DNA of 53,479 bases. Origin: an uncultured Granulosicoccaceae bacterium. Lineage in GTDB: Bacteria > Pseudomonadota > Gammaproteobacteria > CALCKW01. Numbering within the stretch: the stretch's first letter is position 1; every line of letters begins with the position of its first letter. Of the stretch, positions 43,681-51,365 are shown in pieces. The stretch lies in NCBI GenBank assembly GCA_937965695.1, contig CALCKW010000067.1, positions 1 through 53,479 of the forward strand, read 5' to 3'. The notes below the pieces were generated by a model. The model was not told the origin of the DNA. It did no database searches and saw only the letters and a list, made by a program, of their open reading frames with translations. A program made the translations under genes and the position numbers.

Positions 43681-43696
43681 CGATACAGCTGTATCG
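43681..43696. promoter_or_regulatory. Perfect 16-bp palindrome before the histidine kinase gene
   Basis: CGATACAG (43681-43688) and CTGTATCG (43689-43696) form an uninterrupted palindrome. It lies immediately before the GGTGGAG ribosome-binding site of the kinase gene. It could be an operator or an mRNA hairpin that limits translation. Confidence 0.55.
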
Positions 43697-43708
43697 GTGG
43701 AGCACCGC

Positions 43709-44941
43709 TTGAGTATTTCTGTCTCTCGATCAAAAAACCGCTCTTTGAGGGTATTGGTGGTTGATGACGATCCAATAGATCGGCTTTTTTGTAAAACCTG
43801 TCTGGAGAAGTCTGAAGAACAAAGCTACGACGTTTTCGAGGCCAATAGCGGTGCGGCAGCGCTTGCGCTGCTACACACTGAATCCTTTGACTGCATGTTA
43901 CTGGATCAGAACCTACCCGATGTCACGGGTATCGAGTTGCTCGACAACCTGAGTGATAACGAGCAGTTCCAGCAGATGGCTGTAATAATCTTGACCGGAC
44001 AAGACACGGTTGAGGTAGCGGCTCAGGCCCTGCGTGGTGGTGCAGCTGATTATCTGCAAAAGAAATCACTCAATACCCGTCCGCTCGACAGAGCGATTGG
44101 CAATGCCACTGAAAAAGTCAGGCTTGAGCAGGCGATCTTCCAAGAACGTGAAGTGCTCTCCGCCGCCAATGAACAGCTGCGAGCAAAGCATCGTGAGATA
44201 CAAAATTTCTATCATCAGGTCTCTCACGAATTGCGCACCCCACTCACGTCATTGCGTGAGTTTGTCTCCATCGTGGTCGATGGCTTGGCCGAGGATCACG
44301 ACGAGCAACAAGAGTACCTAAACTACGCCATTGAAAGCTGTGACCGATTGAGTGGTCTGGTGGATGACTTGCTCGATGCGACTCGGTTGGAGAGCGGAAA
44401 ACTTCGTCTACGAGAAGAAGAAATACCTTTAAGTGAGCTTTTTGCATTGCTCGAACGCACAGTCACGGGATTAGCCCGAGAGGCAGAAGTAAATATTGTT
44501 TACAGCTTGCAGCCAGACACCCCAAACATATGGGCAGATCCCGAACGCATTCTGCAGGTGTTGACGATCTTCATGACCAACGCGATCAAGTTCACCTCGG
44601 CACATGGTGAAGTCACTGTTCACGCGTCTGCCAGCACAACCAATGGGCTGAAGAGTGTTCGACTGGCGGTGAAAGACAATGGCTGCGGCATCGCTGAAGA
44701 CTACCAAGAAGCCGTATTTTCAAGGCTCTTTCAAATTGAGCAAATTGAACACGAAGCCAGCTCCGGCTTAGGGCTAGGTCTTAGCATCGCCAAGGAGATC
44801 GTGGAGCAGCACTCGGGCACTATAGGCGTTGAGAGCAAGCCTGGCATTGGTAGCGAATTTTATATCTGCATACCCGTAGAGAAACAACAGCAGAGCGACG
44901 ACGCTGCAGAAGCGGCCGCGCGCGCCATCAAAAATTTATAG
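43709..44941 (+). CDS. Soluble receiver-histidine kinase (REC-HisKA-HATPase)
   Basis: This cytoplasmic hybrid sensor of about 410 residues has an N-terminal receiver domain ('VLVVDDDPIDRLF', phospho-acceptor Asp in 'CMLLDQNLPD', lysine in 'YLQKKS') followed by a short coiled coil and a histidine kinase. The H-box is 'YHQVSHELRTPLTSLREF', the N-box 'IFMTNAIKFT', G1 'DNGCGIAED' and G2 'GLGLGLSIAKEI'. No membrane segment is present, so it receives signals by phosphotransfer or protein contact. A TTG start at 43709 is chosen because GGTGGAG lies six bases upstream; a GTG at 43697 in the same frame would add four residues. No cognate output regulator is adjacent. Confidence 0.9.
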   Translation: MSISVSRSKNRSLRVLVVDDDPIDRLFCKTCLEKSEEQSYDVFEANSGAAALALLHTESFDCMLLDQNLPDVTGIELLDNLSDNEQFQQMAVIILTGQDTVEVAAQALRGGAADYLQKKSLNTRPLDRAIGNATEKVRLEQAIFQEREVLSAANEQLRAKHREIQNFYHQVSHELRTPLTSLREFVSIVVDGLAEDHDEQQEYLNYAIESCDRLSGLVDDLLDATRLESGKLRLREEEIPLSELFALLERTVTGLAREAEVNIVYSLQPDTPNIWADPERILQVLTIFMTNAIKFTSAHGEVTVHASASTTNGLKSVRLAVKDNGCGIAEDYQEAVFSRLFQIEQIEHEASSGLGLGLSIAKEIVEQHSGTIGVESKPGIGSEFYICIPVEKQQQSDDAAEAAARAIKNL

Positions 44942-45379
44942 ACGTTGCGGCCGGATAGTTCGGTCTGTCGCTGGTTTTAAGGGGAGAAGGTGGGTACCCT
45001 CGAATTTACGTTGCTTAGGCTATGTTAACGACATATTGCGCGTTTTTTTTCGTCGAGATTGTCAATCTCGAATGTCCATTCATCAAATGCCAGTCATCTG
45101 TGCTTCATAACTTGCTGCGACCTATGAAGGGAACTGCAGCATCGTCTTTACCGGATTGACCCTCATTCGGAATTCACAGCATGCCTACACGATCTCCCCG
45201 CCCTGAAATGGGCGTAGCGACAGAACATTCCCATACCCACAAGTTGCGCTGCAAATAGTTTCTGAATAGTTTCGAGCAGTCATCTGCTGTTGCAATAGAA
45301 AGCGCTTCGCGCACGTTCTTTGAAACGGATGCTCACATCGATATTGCCCATCCGATATACAAAACGACTGGTGGCGGTG
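44942..45379. other. Gene-free region after the histidine kinase
   Basis: These 438 bp hold no supportable gene. The notable element is an inverted repeat TCGAGATT/AATCTCGA (45053-45060 and 45064-45071) with a 3-nt loop. It is preceded on the plus strand by a run of eight T. The T-run is on the wrong side for a terminator in either direction. On the right the region runs into the broken end of the oxidoreductase remnant. Confidence 0.55.
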
Positions 45380-45928
45380 TCAAAACGGCAAGATTATCGA
45401 GATCTGGTGCAGGTTGATACTCTCCGCACTAGCACCTAAATTGCACGCCGCTTTCACTAGCGCATGTGTTGCCCCGACAGGATCAACATGCCCGTCGGTG
45501 GGCGTGTGCGCTGCACCGAATATATTCGTTGTGTCGATAAGCGGGTGAAGTTCGGCGACCTCTTCAGGAGTGCGAACGTGCAACGGTATGCCAAGCTCTG
45601 CATACTGTGGTTTGTAGTCGTGAAACAAACGTAACTCCCGCTCGGTTGCAGCCAGACGCAACCCACCGGTTTGATGAAACGAAACGGACTGAGCACTTTC
45701 CTCTTCAGCTTGTAAATAGGATCGGATGGAACCTGCGAATAACCGCGTCATGGACGGGTAGGGGCCAAAGTAGGTTGTGTTTCCCGCTGAATGCCAGGTA
45801 GAACCCGACGTGAGTTCTCGGTGTTCCATTAGCACCGAGTCTGTCCATCCCATTTTGGCTAACCAGTAAAGTACTGAAGCACCGACAATGCCACCGCCTA
45901 TGACGGCGACCTGAACATCTGCTTTCAT
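45380..45928 (-). pseudogene. Truncated FAD-dependent oxidoreductase (DAO/dimethylglycine dehydrogenase type)
   Basis: The N terminus is a good FAD-binding fold, 'VQVAVIGGGIVGASVLYWLAKMGW', followed by 'LTSGSTWHSAGNTTYFGPYPSMTRLFAGSI' and 'HQTGGLRLAATERELRLFHDYK', as in the large DAO-GcvT fusion enzymes that demethylate dimethylglycine or sarcosine. Those proteins have about 800 residues; this one ends after about 182, where 'ALVKAACNLGASAE' passes into unrelated sequence and a stop. The catalytic and folate domains are missing and are not found downstream. The ATG at 45928 follows GGAG. A hexanucleotide repeat lies just upstream. Confidence 0.8.
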
Positions 45929-45943
45929 GAATGGCCAATCTCC

Positions 45944-45967
45944 GGATACGGATACGGATACTGATAC
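45944..45967 (-). repeat. Hexanucleotide tandem repeat (GTATCC)3 plus one variant
   Basis: On the plus strand, GGATAC occurs three times (45944-45961), followed by TGATAC (45962-45967). It sits 16 bp upstream of the truncated oxidoreductase start. Read on the minus strand it is GTATCC, one base different from the GTGTCC array at 13907-13954. Confidence 0.9.
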
Positions 45968-46074
45968 TCGGTGCAAGAATCAGGTTGCTACCTTTATCCC
46001 AGCGAAGTTATAAGAGCATCAAGTTTTCTTGCCACGTACGAAAAATGGTTGCGCCGTACATAACCTACTGATTC

Positions 46075-46200
46075 CTAATCACCTGCGTCCAGATAACGAT
46101 GTATCGCGCCATCGAGCAACGCGGCTAAGCCGACTGCACCGCCGGGTTCGATGGTAGACCCCGGGTTAAGACCTTTACTGAATACCGCCGAGCTAACTCC
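46075..46200 (-). pseudogene. C-terminal remnant of a PLP-dependent threonine/serine dehydratase
   Basis: The minus strand encodes 'GLNPGSTIEPGGAVGLAALL' near the end of an open stretch that stops at 46075. The E-P-G-G-A-V-G-L-A-A-L-L string is characteristic of the last part of fold-II threonine dehydratases, which normally have about 320 residues. Only some 40 residues remain and no upstream part is found: the neighbouring membrane protein gene ends at 46213. It is most simply the stump of a deleted gene, like the oxidoreductase fragment next to it. Confidence 0.5.
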
Positions 46201-46212
46201 GAGTAGAGACAG

Positions 46213-47037
46213 TCAATTAGCAATCAGGCTGATTGCGAACCACAGTAGTAAAACTGCGCTAAAGAGCAATGAAAAAGTCCTAATCCTCTTAACCGCAGTT
46301 TCGGCATCTATGACTTGGCGCTGCAGTAGTAAGCCATACAGCGGTAAAAACTGCATAAGGTGGGTTGCGAAAAAATGCGGTATGCGTAAGTCACCACCAC
46401 TTAACACCCAGCCCAAAATGGGAACCCGCAAGCTATCGATAGCTGGCGTGCCCGCAAAATGGCTTGTTCCGCTGGACATAGTCGCCGCAGTAATTAGCGT
46501 TAATACTGACCCAATCATTAAGCCATATGCAGAAGCTAGTTTGAAAACATCGTTCTTATCCTTGCGGTAGTCGCGGTACAGCAGCCAACCTAAATAGAAA
46601 CTCACCGCAACTAAAATGACAGCACCAACACCCATTAAGCCGTACATGGTTATTTCAATCGGTGTTTCACTATTGTAGTGAGAAGCTCGGCCGCGTGCTG
46701 CCTGCAATACAATGTAGATAACTTCGAAAATACCTGCACCCACGCTAAGCCGTGTTGCCCATCGCCAAGTAGCTTTTGTACGAACCTTGGCTGGAAGACA
46801 ACCTGAGAGTAGCGCTAGGGTAATGAAATACAGTGCCACTGACGATTCAAACTTTAGCGGCTTAGCCCACACCGATGCATTGTCTAGTTGGCGCTGATCA
46901 ACGGCCCAAAATATTGCAGTAATTATGAATAAGCCAAGCATTAGGAATGTTGCTTGCCACCATAGATTAAAATTCTTGGTTCCGTCCTCTAGATAAGCTT
47001 CTGGGCGAATTGTGCTTTGCGTGGCCTGTTCTTTCAT
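46213..47037 (-). CDS. Multi-pass membrane protein of unknown function
   Basis: This 274-residue protein has about seven hydrophobic helices, including 'FLMLGLFIITAIFWAV', 'SVALYFITLALLSGCLP', 'MYGLMGVGAVILVAVSFYLGWLLY', 'LASAYGLMIGSVLTLITAATM', 'FFATHLMQFLPLYGLLLQ' and 'TFSLLFSAVLLLWFAISLI'. 'RIPHFFATHLMQFLPLYGL' carries two histidines in or near a membrane segment and could bind a metal or haem, but this is only a suggestion. Its ATG overlaps the stop of the ABA4-like gene by 4 nt, so the two are coupled, and both are divergent from a TetR gene. I do not recognise a named family. Confidence 0.8.
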   Translation of the reverse strand: MKEQATQSTIRPEAYLEDGTKNFNLWWQATFLMLGLFIITAIFWAVDQRQLDNASVWAKPLKFESSVALYFITLALLSGCLPAKVRTKATWRWATRLSVGAGIFEVIYIVLQAARGRASHYNSETPIEITMYGLMGVGAVILVAVSFYLGWLLYRDYRKDKNDVFKLASAYGLMIGSVLTLITAATMSSGTSHFAGTPAIDSLRVPILGWVLSGGDLRIPHFFATHLMQFLPLYGLLLQRQVIDAETAVKRIRTFSLLFSAVLLLWFAISLIAN

Positions 47038-47486
47038 GGATTAACTTCCAATGTTCTATTTACTTTTTTCAGTCCTAAGGTCGTCATGCCTTGCAGCAGT
47101 TTGAACAACAAAAAGCCAAATGGGCCAAACATAAAAGTGGCTAATAAAATCGGGGCTTGTATTAGACGCGAAATGTCAAGTGTGTCGGCTTGACGTGCTA
47201 TCCAACAACCAATCAGTAAATCAAACGCTAGAAAGTGTACCCAGCCCGCCAGCGCTGCCATGGGGTGAGTAAAGAGCAGTTGAACATTACTTAACGTATC
47301 AAAGCCACCTTCAGCCTGAAAAAAGTACAGGCCTATAAGTACGCTATAGCCTAAGGACAAACCGAGTGGAATCCAAAGCGCCGGCACTTGGTTTAACCAT
47401 GCCCAGCGGCGTGGCAATGCAATCAAAATGAGCCAGCCGATCATGGCTGCGGTACTAAATACAGAGAAAAGCGCTTCTGGTTGCAT
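47034..47486 (-). CDS. ABA4-like (DUF4281) membrane protein
   Basis: This 150-residue protein has four helices in the ABA4-like pattern: 'LFSVFSTAAMIGWLILIALPRRW', 'IPLGLSLGYSVLIGLYFF', 'LLFTHPMAALAGWVHFLAFDLLIGCWIARQA' and 'PILLATFMFGPFGFLLFKLLQ'. The 'GWVHFLAFDLLIGCWI' and 'FGPFGFLL' motifs are diagnostic. Plant ABA4 is needed to make neoxanthin; bacterial relatives have no assigned role. It is first in a two-gene operon with the membrane protein behind it, and its promoter overlaps two TetR-type operators. A candidate minus-strand promoter is TTGACA (47540-47545) and TACGAT (47517-47522) with a 17-bp spacer. Confidence 0.88.
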   Translation of the reverse strand: MQPEALFSVFSTAAMIGWLILIALPRRWAWLNQVPALWIPLGLSLGYSVLIGLYFFQAEGGFDTLSNVQLLFTHPMAALAGWVHFLAFDLLIGCWIARQADTLDISRLIQAPILLATFMFGPFGFLLFKLLQGMTTLGLKKVNRTLEVNP

Positions 47487-47496
47487 ATCAATAATC

Positions 47497-47553
47497 TATC
47501 TTTACAGTGTAAAGATATCGTAAGATACAAACTTTACACTGTCAAGTTTGTAT
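47497..47553. promoter_or_regulatory. Paired TetR operators in the divergent ABA4-tetR promoter
   Basis: Site 1 is a perfect palindrome: TATCTTTACA (47497-47506), one central G, TGTAAAGATA (47508-47517). Site 2 has outer arms ATACAAACTT (47525-47534) and AAGTTTGTAT (47544-47553). Its core, TTTACACTGTCAA (47533-47545), matches the site-1 core TTTACAGTGTAAA at 11 of 13 bases. The centres are 32 bp apart. The sites overlap candidate -35 elements on both strands (TTTACA at 47501 plus, TTGACA at 47545 minus). Confidence 0.8.
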
Positions 47554-47583
47554 TTAATTGAATTTGGAAGGATTGGTTGGGCA

Positions 47584-48183
47584 ATGAATGATTATCACCA
47601 CGGTGATTTGCGCCAAGGGCTGCTTGTGGCTGCGCACGCAGTACTCAATGAAAAAGGCGTACACGGAGTTAGCTTGCGTGCTTGTGCGGCAAAAGCAGGT
47701 GTATCTCACGCGGCACCTACGCATCACTTTAAATCACTCAGTGGATTGCTCACTGAACTTGCAGTGATTGCTTTTAAAGATTTTACGGCAGCTCTGCGCC
47801 TAGCCTACGATGAGGGGGATGCAAAGCACACCTTACAGCAACGCTTACAGACCGCTGGTAACGCTTACCTGCAATATGCGTTAAGTGAGCCAGAACTCTT
47901 TAAGCTAATGTTTTCGTCTGCGCTACCTGACCACAGCAATGACCGGCTATGTGAAGTATCTGGACAAGCTTATGCAGAGCTGACACGTGTCGTAAAACCT
48001 CTGTGTGATGAGCGTGGTATTACAGGCAAAGAATCTATAGAGCAGGCAGAGCTTCTTGTTTGGAGCACGATTCATGGATATACACATTTATCGTTGAAGC
48101 AGATGGATGTTCATGGTGTTTGTGACGACATGAAAGCTGGCATGCCCCCCATGGTAATTCTTGGGGCATTACTGCAACCGTGA
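47584..48183 (+). CDS. TetR/AcrR-family regulator
   Basis: This 199-residue TetR protein has its DNA-binding domain at residues 8-60 ('DLRQGLLVAAHAVLNEKGVHGVSLRACAAKAGVSHAAPTHHFKSLSGLLTELAVIAF') and a helical ligand domain of the WHG type ('YLQYALSEPELFKLMFSSALP', 'AELLVWSTIHGYTHLSLKQM'). The ATG at 47584 is chosen because the conserved helix begins shortly after it. It is divergent from the ABA4-like operon, and two near-identical palindromes lie between the starts, so it most likely represses both directions. The ligand is unknown. Confidence 0.9.
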   Translation: MNDYHHGDLRQGLLVAAHAVLNEKGVHGVSLRACAAKAGVSHAAPTHHFKSLSGLLTELAVIAFKDFTAALRLAYDEGDAKHTLQQRLQTAGNAYLQYALSEPELFKLMFSSALPDHSNDRLCEVSGQAYAELTRVVKPLCDERGITGKESIEQAELLVWSTIHGYTHLSLKQMDVHGVCDDMKAGMPPMVILGALLQP

Positions 48184-48281
48184 TGGAGGTTTTTGAGTAA
48201 GAAGAGGGGTGTTCTTTGCTGACCCTGGATGCATTTCTCCTGCGGAGCGCGGGCGGCTCGCCTGCCATACCTCGGGATGTT

Positions 48282-48385
48282 GGGGCGCGAGTCTAGAATT
48301 AATGCATATGCGCGACCCTGTTGTGTGTTTTAGCCACGCTGGTAGCTTGGCATAGGCGTGATACATGAATACTAGACGCGACCCC
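48282..48385. repeat. Imperfect long-range inverted repeat in intergenic DNA
   Basis: A GC-rich arm GGGGCGCGAGTCTAG starts at 48282, and the near-complement CTAGACGCGACCCC is at 48372-48385, with small indels and about 75 bp between them. Just before it, GCGGGCG and CGCCTGC (48249-48255, 48259-48265) could form a small hairpin. The region lies in the ~300 bp between tetR and the alpha/beta hydrolase gene and holds no gene. Confidence 0.4.
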
Positions 48386-48479
48386 AATGTCGTTGAATGA
48401 GCACGGGTTGCGCCGGTGTGACTTGGCCAGCGGCTTAGGCTAGGGTAGTGGTACTCATCCCCTATCGACAGGCAGTCTG

Positions 48480-49295
48480 ATGCAATTTTCGGAATTCGGA
48501 GACCCGAGTGGCCAGTTGGTGGTGTATTTCCACGGCGTGCCTGGGTCGATAGAAGAGTGCGCTGTTTTTGATGAAAGCGCGAAGCAGAATCGCTTGCGCT
48601 TCGTCTGCTTCGATCGTTTCTCCTTGGAGAAAAACCTACACGGTAATGATTATTACCAAGCTATCGCTGATGCAATCAAAGAACAGGCAGGCGGTAAATT
48701 ATTCGATGTCGTCGGCTTCTCTATCGGTTGCCATGTTGCGCTGAAGGTCAGCGTGTTGGTGGTGGAGCAAGTGCGACAGATGCACTTGGTCTCGGCTGCA
48801 GCCCCTTTGCAGGGAGCAGACTATCTCAATGACATGGCTGGTAAGGTGGTGTTCAAGCTGGCGATACACTATCCGATGGTTTTTACAGCCTTGTCCTTTT
48901 GGCAGTCCTTGCTGTGCAGAGTTTCTCCGCGTGTTCTTTTTGCGATGATTTTTGGCAGTGCAAAGGGCAAAGATAAACAGCTAGCTGAAGATCCCGAATT
49001 CAAGATGTTGATTGATCAGATACTGCAACACTCCTACTCAAAGAATTTGAAAGGCTATAAGCGAGACGTGGGTGAGTACGTGCAGCCTTGGCAGGGCGTG
49101 CTCACGAGATGTGAAGCACAAACGACTCTATGGCATGGCACGGAAGATAACTGGTCACCTGTCGAAATGTCAGAGCAGTTAAGACAGGCGTTGCCGAATT
49201 GCGCTGAGGTACACACCATTGAGGCTGCATCGCACTATTCGTGTTTGATGCAGTCCAGTGATGGAATTTGTAGGGCACTACTGAGTCGCAGCTAG
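48480..49295 (+). CDS. Alpha/beta-fold hydrolase
   Basis: This 271-residue alpha/beta hydrolase shows the oxyanion-region 'VYFHGVPGSIEEC', the nucleophile elbow 'VVGFSIGCHVALKV' (serine in G-F-S-I-G), the acid region 'LWHGTEDNWSPVEM' (Asp) and the catalytic histidine in 'IEAASHYSCLM'. The closest pattern is that of small esterase or haloperoxidase-like hydrolases; the substrate is unknown. The gene stands alone, flanked by repeat-containing intergenic DNA on both sides. Confidence 0.85.
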   Translation: MQFSEFGDPSGQLVVYFHGVPGSIEECAVFDESAKQNRLRFVCFDRFSLEKNLHGNDYYQAIADAIKEQAGGKLFDVVGFSIGCHVALKVSVLVVEQVRQMHLVSAAAPLQGADYLNDMAGKVVFKLAIHYPMVFTALSFWQSLLCRVSPRVLFAMIFGSAKGKDKQLAEDPEFKMLIDQILQHSYSKNLKGYKRDVGEYVQPWQGVLTRCEAQTTLWHGTEDNWSPVEMSEQLRQALPNCAEVHTIEAASHYSCLMQSSDGICRALLSRS

Positions 49296-49381
49296 TGAAT
49301 TATAGCGGCGTTCTTATCTAGCCTCTAGAGGGTGGGGGGACAGGTTGTGATCATGGCTTGTATTTGTAGGTTGGGCTTCAG

Positions 49382-49437
49382 TTCGGGACGCGCAGTTTGG
49401 GGCGCACAGTTCGGGGCGCTTAGCTCGGGACGCGCAG
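49382..49437 (+). repeat. 14-bp tandem repeat, four copies
   Basis: Four consecutive 14-bp units (49382-49395, 49396-49409, 49410-49423, 49424-49437) follow the consensus TTCGGGRCGCRCAG with one to four changes each. A partial unit precedes them (from about 49371). It lies between the alpha/beta hydrolase and the IS30 remnant. Fourteen is not a multiple of three, and no frame runs through usefully. Confidence 0.85.
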
Positions 49438-49573
49438 CCCGTCGCATGCACTGCCAACAGCAACAGTTAGCAAAGCGCCCAACTACGCACCTTGGGCCAA
49501 AGCAAGGTCTGCAAAAGCACAGGAAGTGGTGTGGTAGAGGGCGTTTGCAAACTCAATACGAAATGGTCTGGCT

Positions 49574-50281
49574 ATGTTTAGAAATTTCGCCGTAAAAGCA
49601 TGGTATATAGACCTGACCCCATTTTTTCTAACGATCAGCCATGAGACCATTTACCGCTACATCTACGGCGACAAACAACGCCACGAGAGCCTTAAGCCCT
49701 ACATGCGCCAGGGTAACAAGCTTCGGCGAAAGCGCTATGGCTCGGGCGCGAGGGTGTCGAAGATTCCAAACAGACGATGTATCTCTGAGCGACCCAAAGT
49801 GGTCGAGGATAAGGCCAGGATCGGAGACTGGGAGTGTGATTCAGTCATCGGTTTAGATCGAAAAAGCGCGCTTGTCACAGTCGTTGAAAGGAAGTCCTTG
49901 TTTACTTGTTGCCTGCGAGTCTTTGACCACACAGCGGAAACAGTAAGCCAAGCGATCATCAAGATGCTGACACCGCACATGAACAAAGTAAAAACACTCA
50001 CGTTTGACAACGGTTCCGAATTTTTCAGCCATGAAAAGATTGCCACTGCACTAAAAGCCGATACGTATTTTGCTCACCCTTACTCGTCTTGGGAGCGTGG
50101 TGCCAACGAAAACACCAATGGTCTAATCCGGCAATTCTATCCTAAGAAATCGGATTTCAGAGAGACGACCCCGAAAGAGCTTAAAACAGTGATTGACAGT
50201 CTTAACAATCGACCAAGAAAAACAAGAGGCTATCTCTCGCCCAACGAGATATTCAACAATGAATTTGTACCGCTGCTGTAG
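49574..50281 (+). pseudogene. IS30-family transposase, 5'-truncated
   Basis: The open frame has 235 codons; IS30 similarity begins only at 'ISHETIYRYIYGDKQRHESL' (near 49640) and continues to the end. The catalytic DDE residues survive: Asp in 'GDWECDSVIG', Asp in 'LTFDNGSEF' and Glu in 'SSWERGANENTNGLIRQFYPK'. 'KELKTVIDSLNNRPRKTRGYLSPNEIF' is the standard C terminus. Full-length IS30 transposases have about 320-340 residues, so the N-terminal helix-turn-helix DNA-binding part is missing and the first ~20 codons are unrelated sequence. It is unlikely to transpose. No left inverted repeat was found. Confidence 0.88.
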
Positions 50282-50316
50282 TAATTGCACTTATGACTTG
50301 AATTCAAGGTTGACCC

Positions 50317-50904
50317 TCACTGGTTCAAAAACTCTTCACAACTCTTTCGGCTAGCCATTCTTTCTGCATAGATTTCCTCTTTAAGGTAGAAAACACTACG
50401 CAAATAGTAACCGTGTTTTTTCATCATTTTGAATACCGTAGGATTGCAATCATCATATGAAAGTCGAGCCCAGGTACTAGGGGGGAACGCTTCTGGATGG
50501 TCTTGGACTAACTCAGAATGTATTCTCGCACTAGCTAAAATCCCGAATCCATCCTCTGAACGCACAGCACCTAGAGGAATTATAGGGATAGATAAGTCCC
50601 CAGAAGAGCCAATATTCGTTCCTAAATCATCATTTGTGATCATTTTCAATCGTTGCATTTTTGACTGTTCGTTCATAGCTCGCACCAATTCATCTAAGCT
50701 TTCATCGTAGGATTCCCCATTACTAAAAAGCCAATCTATAGGTGCTTTGATATAGTCAGTAGGCCTCCAATCGAATAATATTTGTGATCCGAAGAACAGC
50801 GCTACTGCCACCCACACTAAGGTGTAGTTTGATTTTTCACTGGGCATTTTATGAGTCATCAATAGAAGGGCGAACATCTTTTCGTATTTGCGATTGAGGC
50901 CCAT
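50317..50904 (-). CDS. Hypothetical membrane-anchored protein
   Basis: This protein of up to 195 residues has one transmembrane helix ('YTLVWVAVALFFGSQILFDW') near the N terminus and a mostly polar domain after it ('LDELVRAMNEQSKMQRLKMITNDDLGTN', 'EAFPPSTWARLSYDDCNPTVFKMMKKHGYYLRSVFYLKEE'). The two cysteines near the C terminus could be paired if the domain is periplasmic. I recognise no family. The true start is uncertain: in-frame ATGs at 50904, 50877, 50859 and 50847 all lack a clear ribosome-binding site. It lies between the IS30 remnant and other small proteins of unknown function. Confidence 0.6.
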   Translation of the reverse strand: MGLNRKYEKMFALLLMTHKMPSEKSNYTLVWVAVALFFGSQILFDWRPTDYIKAPIDWLFSNGESYDESLDELVRAMNEQSKMQRLKMITNDDLGTNIGSSGDLSIPIIPLGAVRSEDGFGILASARIHSELVQDHPEAFPPSTWARLSYDDCNPTVFKMMKKHGYYLRSVFYLKEEIYAERMASRKSCEEFLNQ

Positions 50905-50980
50905 TGAAGGAAGTTACACGAAGCATGAAGGGGTCGGTTCATGATTCCATTTTGGCGCAACTGCGGAACTCGGATCGCCC

Positions 50981-51265
50981 CTAATATTCGTCTGACCCGG
51001 TCGTTGCTATATGGCGATCCCGCAACTTTGAAAATTCTTTTTCATCTCGCATTTTTTGTTGGAAGCCGAGTACTCCTTTCCAGGCCCACACACCAAGCCA
51101 TGCACAACCAAAACCAACATGCCAAGGAGTGAAAATCGCAAGTAGAGCAAATATGTAGAACAATGGTCGCATCGCCTTAGGGTAGTAAGGGAGCTGCCAA
51201 TAGTCGATTTTGTTCTCGGCTATCTGTGCAAGTCTGTATTGCTCATAGTCGTCTAAAGGTTTCAT
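50981..51265 (-). CDS. Small hypothetical membrane protein
   Basis: This 94-residue protein has a strong ribosome-binding site (GAGGAAAG) before its ATG. A charged, tyrosine-rich N terminus ('MKPLDDYEQYRLAQIAENKI') leads to a membrane segment or hairpin ('PLFYIFALLAIFTPWHVGFGCAWLGVWAWKGVLGF') and a charged tail ('QQKMRDEKEFSKLRDRHIATTG'). No family recognised. It lies 100 bp downstream of a lipoprotein gene in the same direction and may be in the same transcript. Confidence 0.65.
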   Translation of the reverse strand: MKPLDDYEQYRLAQIAENKIDYWQLPYYPKAMRPLFYIFALLAIFTPWHVGFGCAWLGVWAWKGVLGFQQKMRDEKEFSKLRDRHIATTGSDEY

Positions 51266-51365
51266 GGTCTTTCCTCATGAGTCCGCCGTCGTCAGAGAGT
51301 ACACCGGCACGATCAAGCTCTGCGGGCCGTGTATTGATAGGTTATTATGGGTCCAAACCAATTTT

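Noticed and set aside
45041..45071. Hairpin next to eight T as a terminator for the histidine kinase gene
   Set aside because: The T-run precedes the stem on the plus strand and would be A-rich after it on the minus strand, so it is the wrong way round for either direction.
49382..49437. Possible CRISPR-like array
   Set aside because: The units are directly adjacent with no spacers and are only 14 bp long; no cas genes are near.
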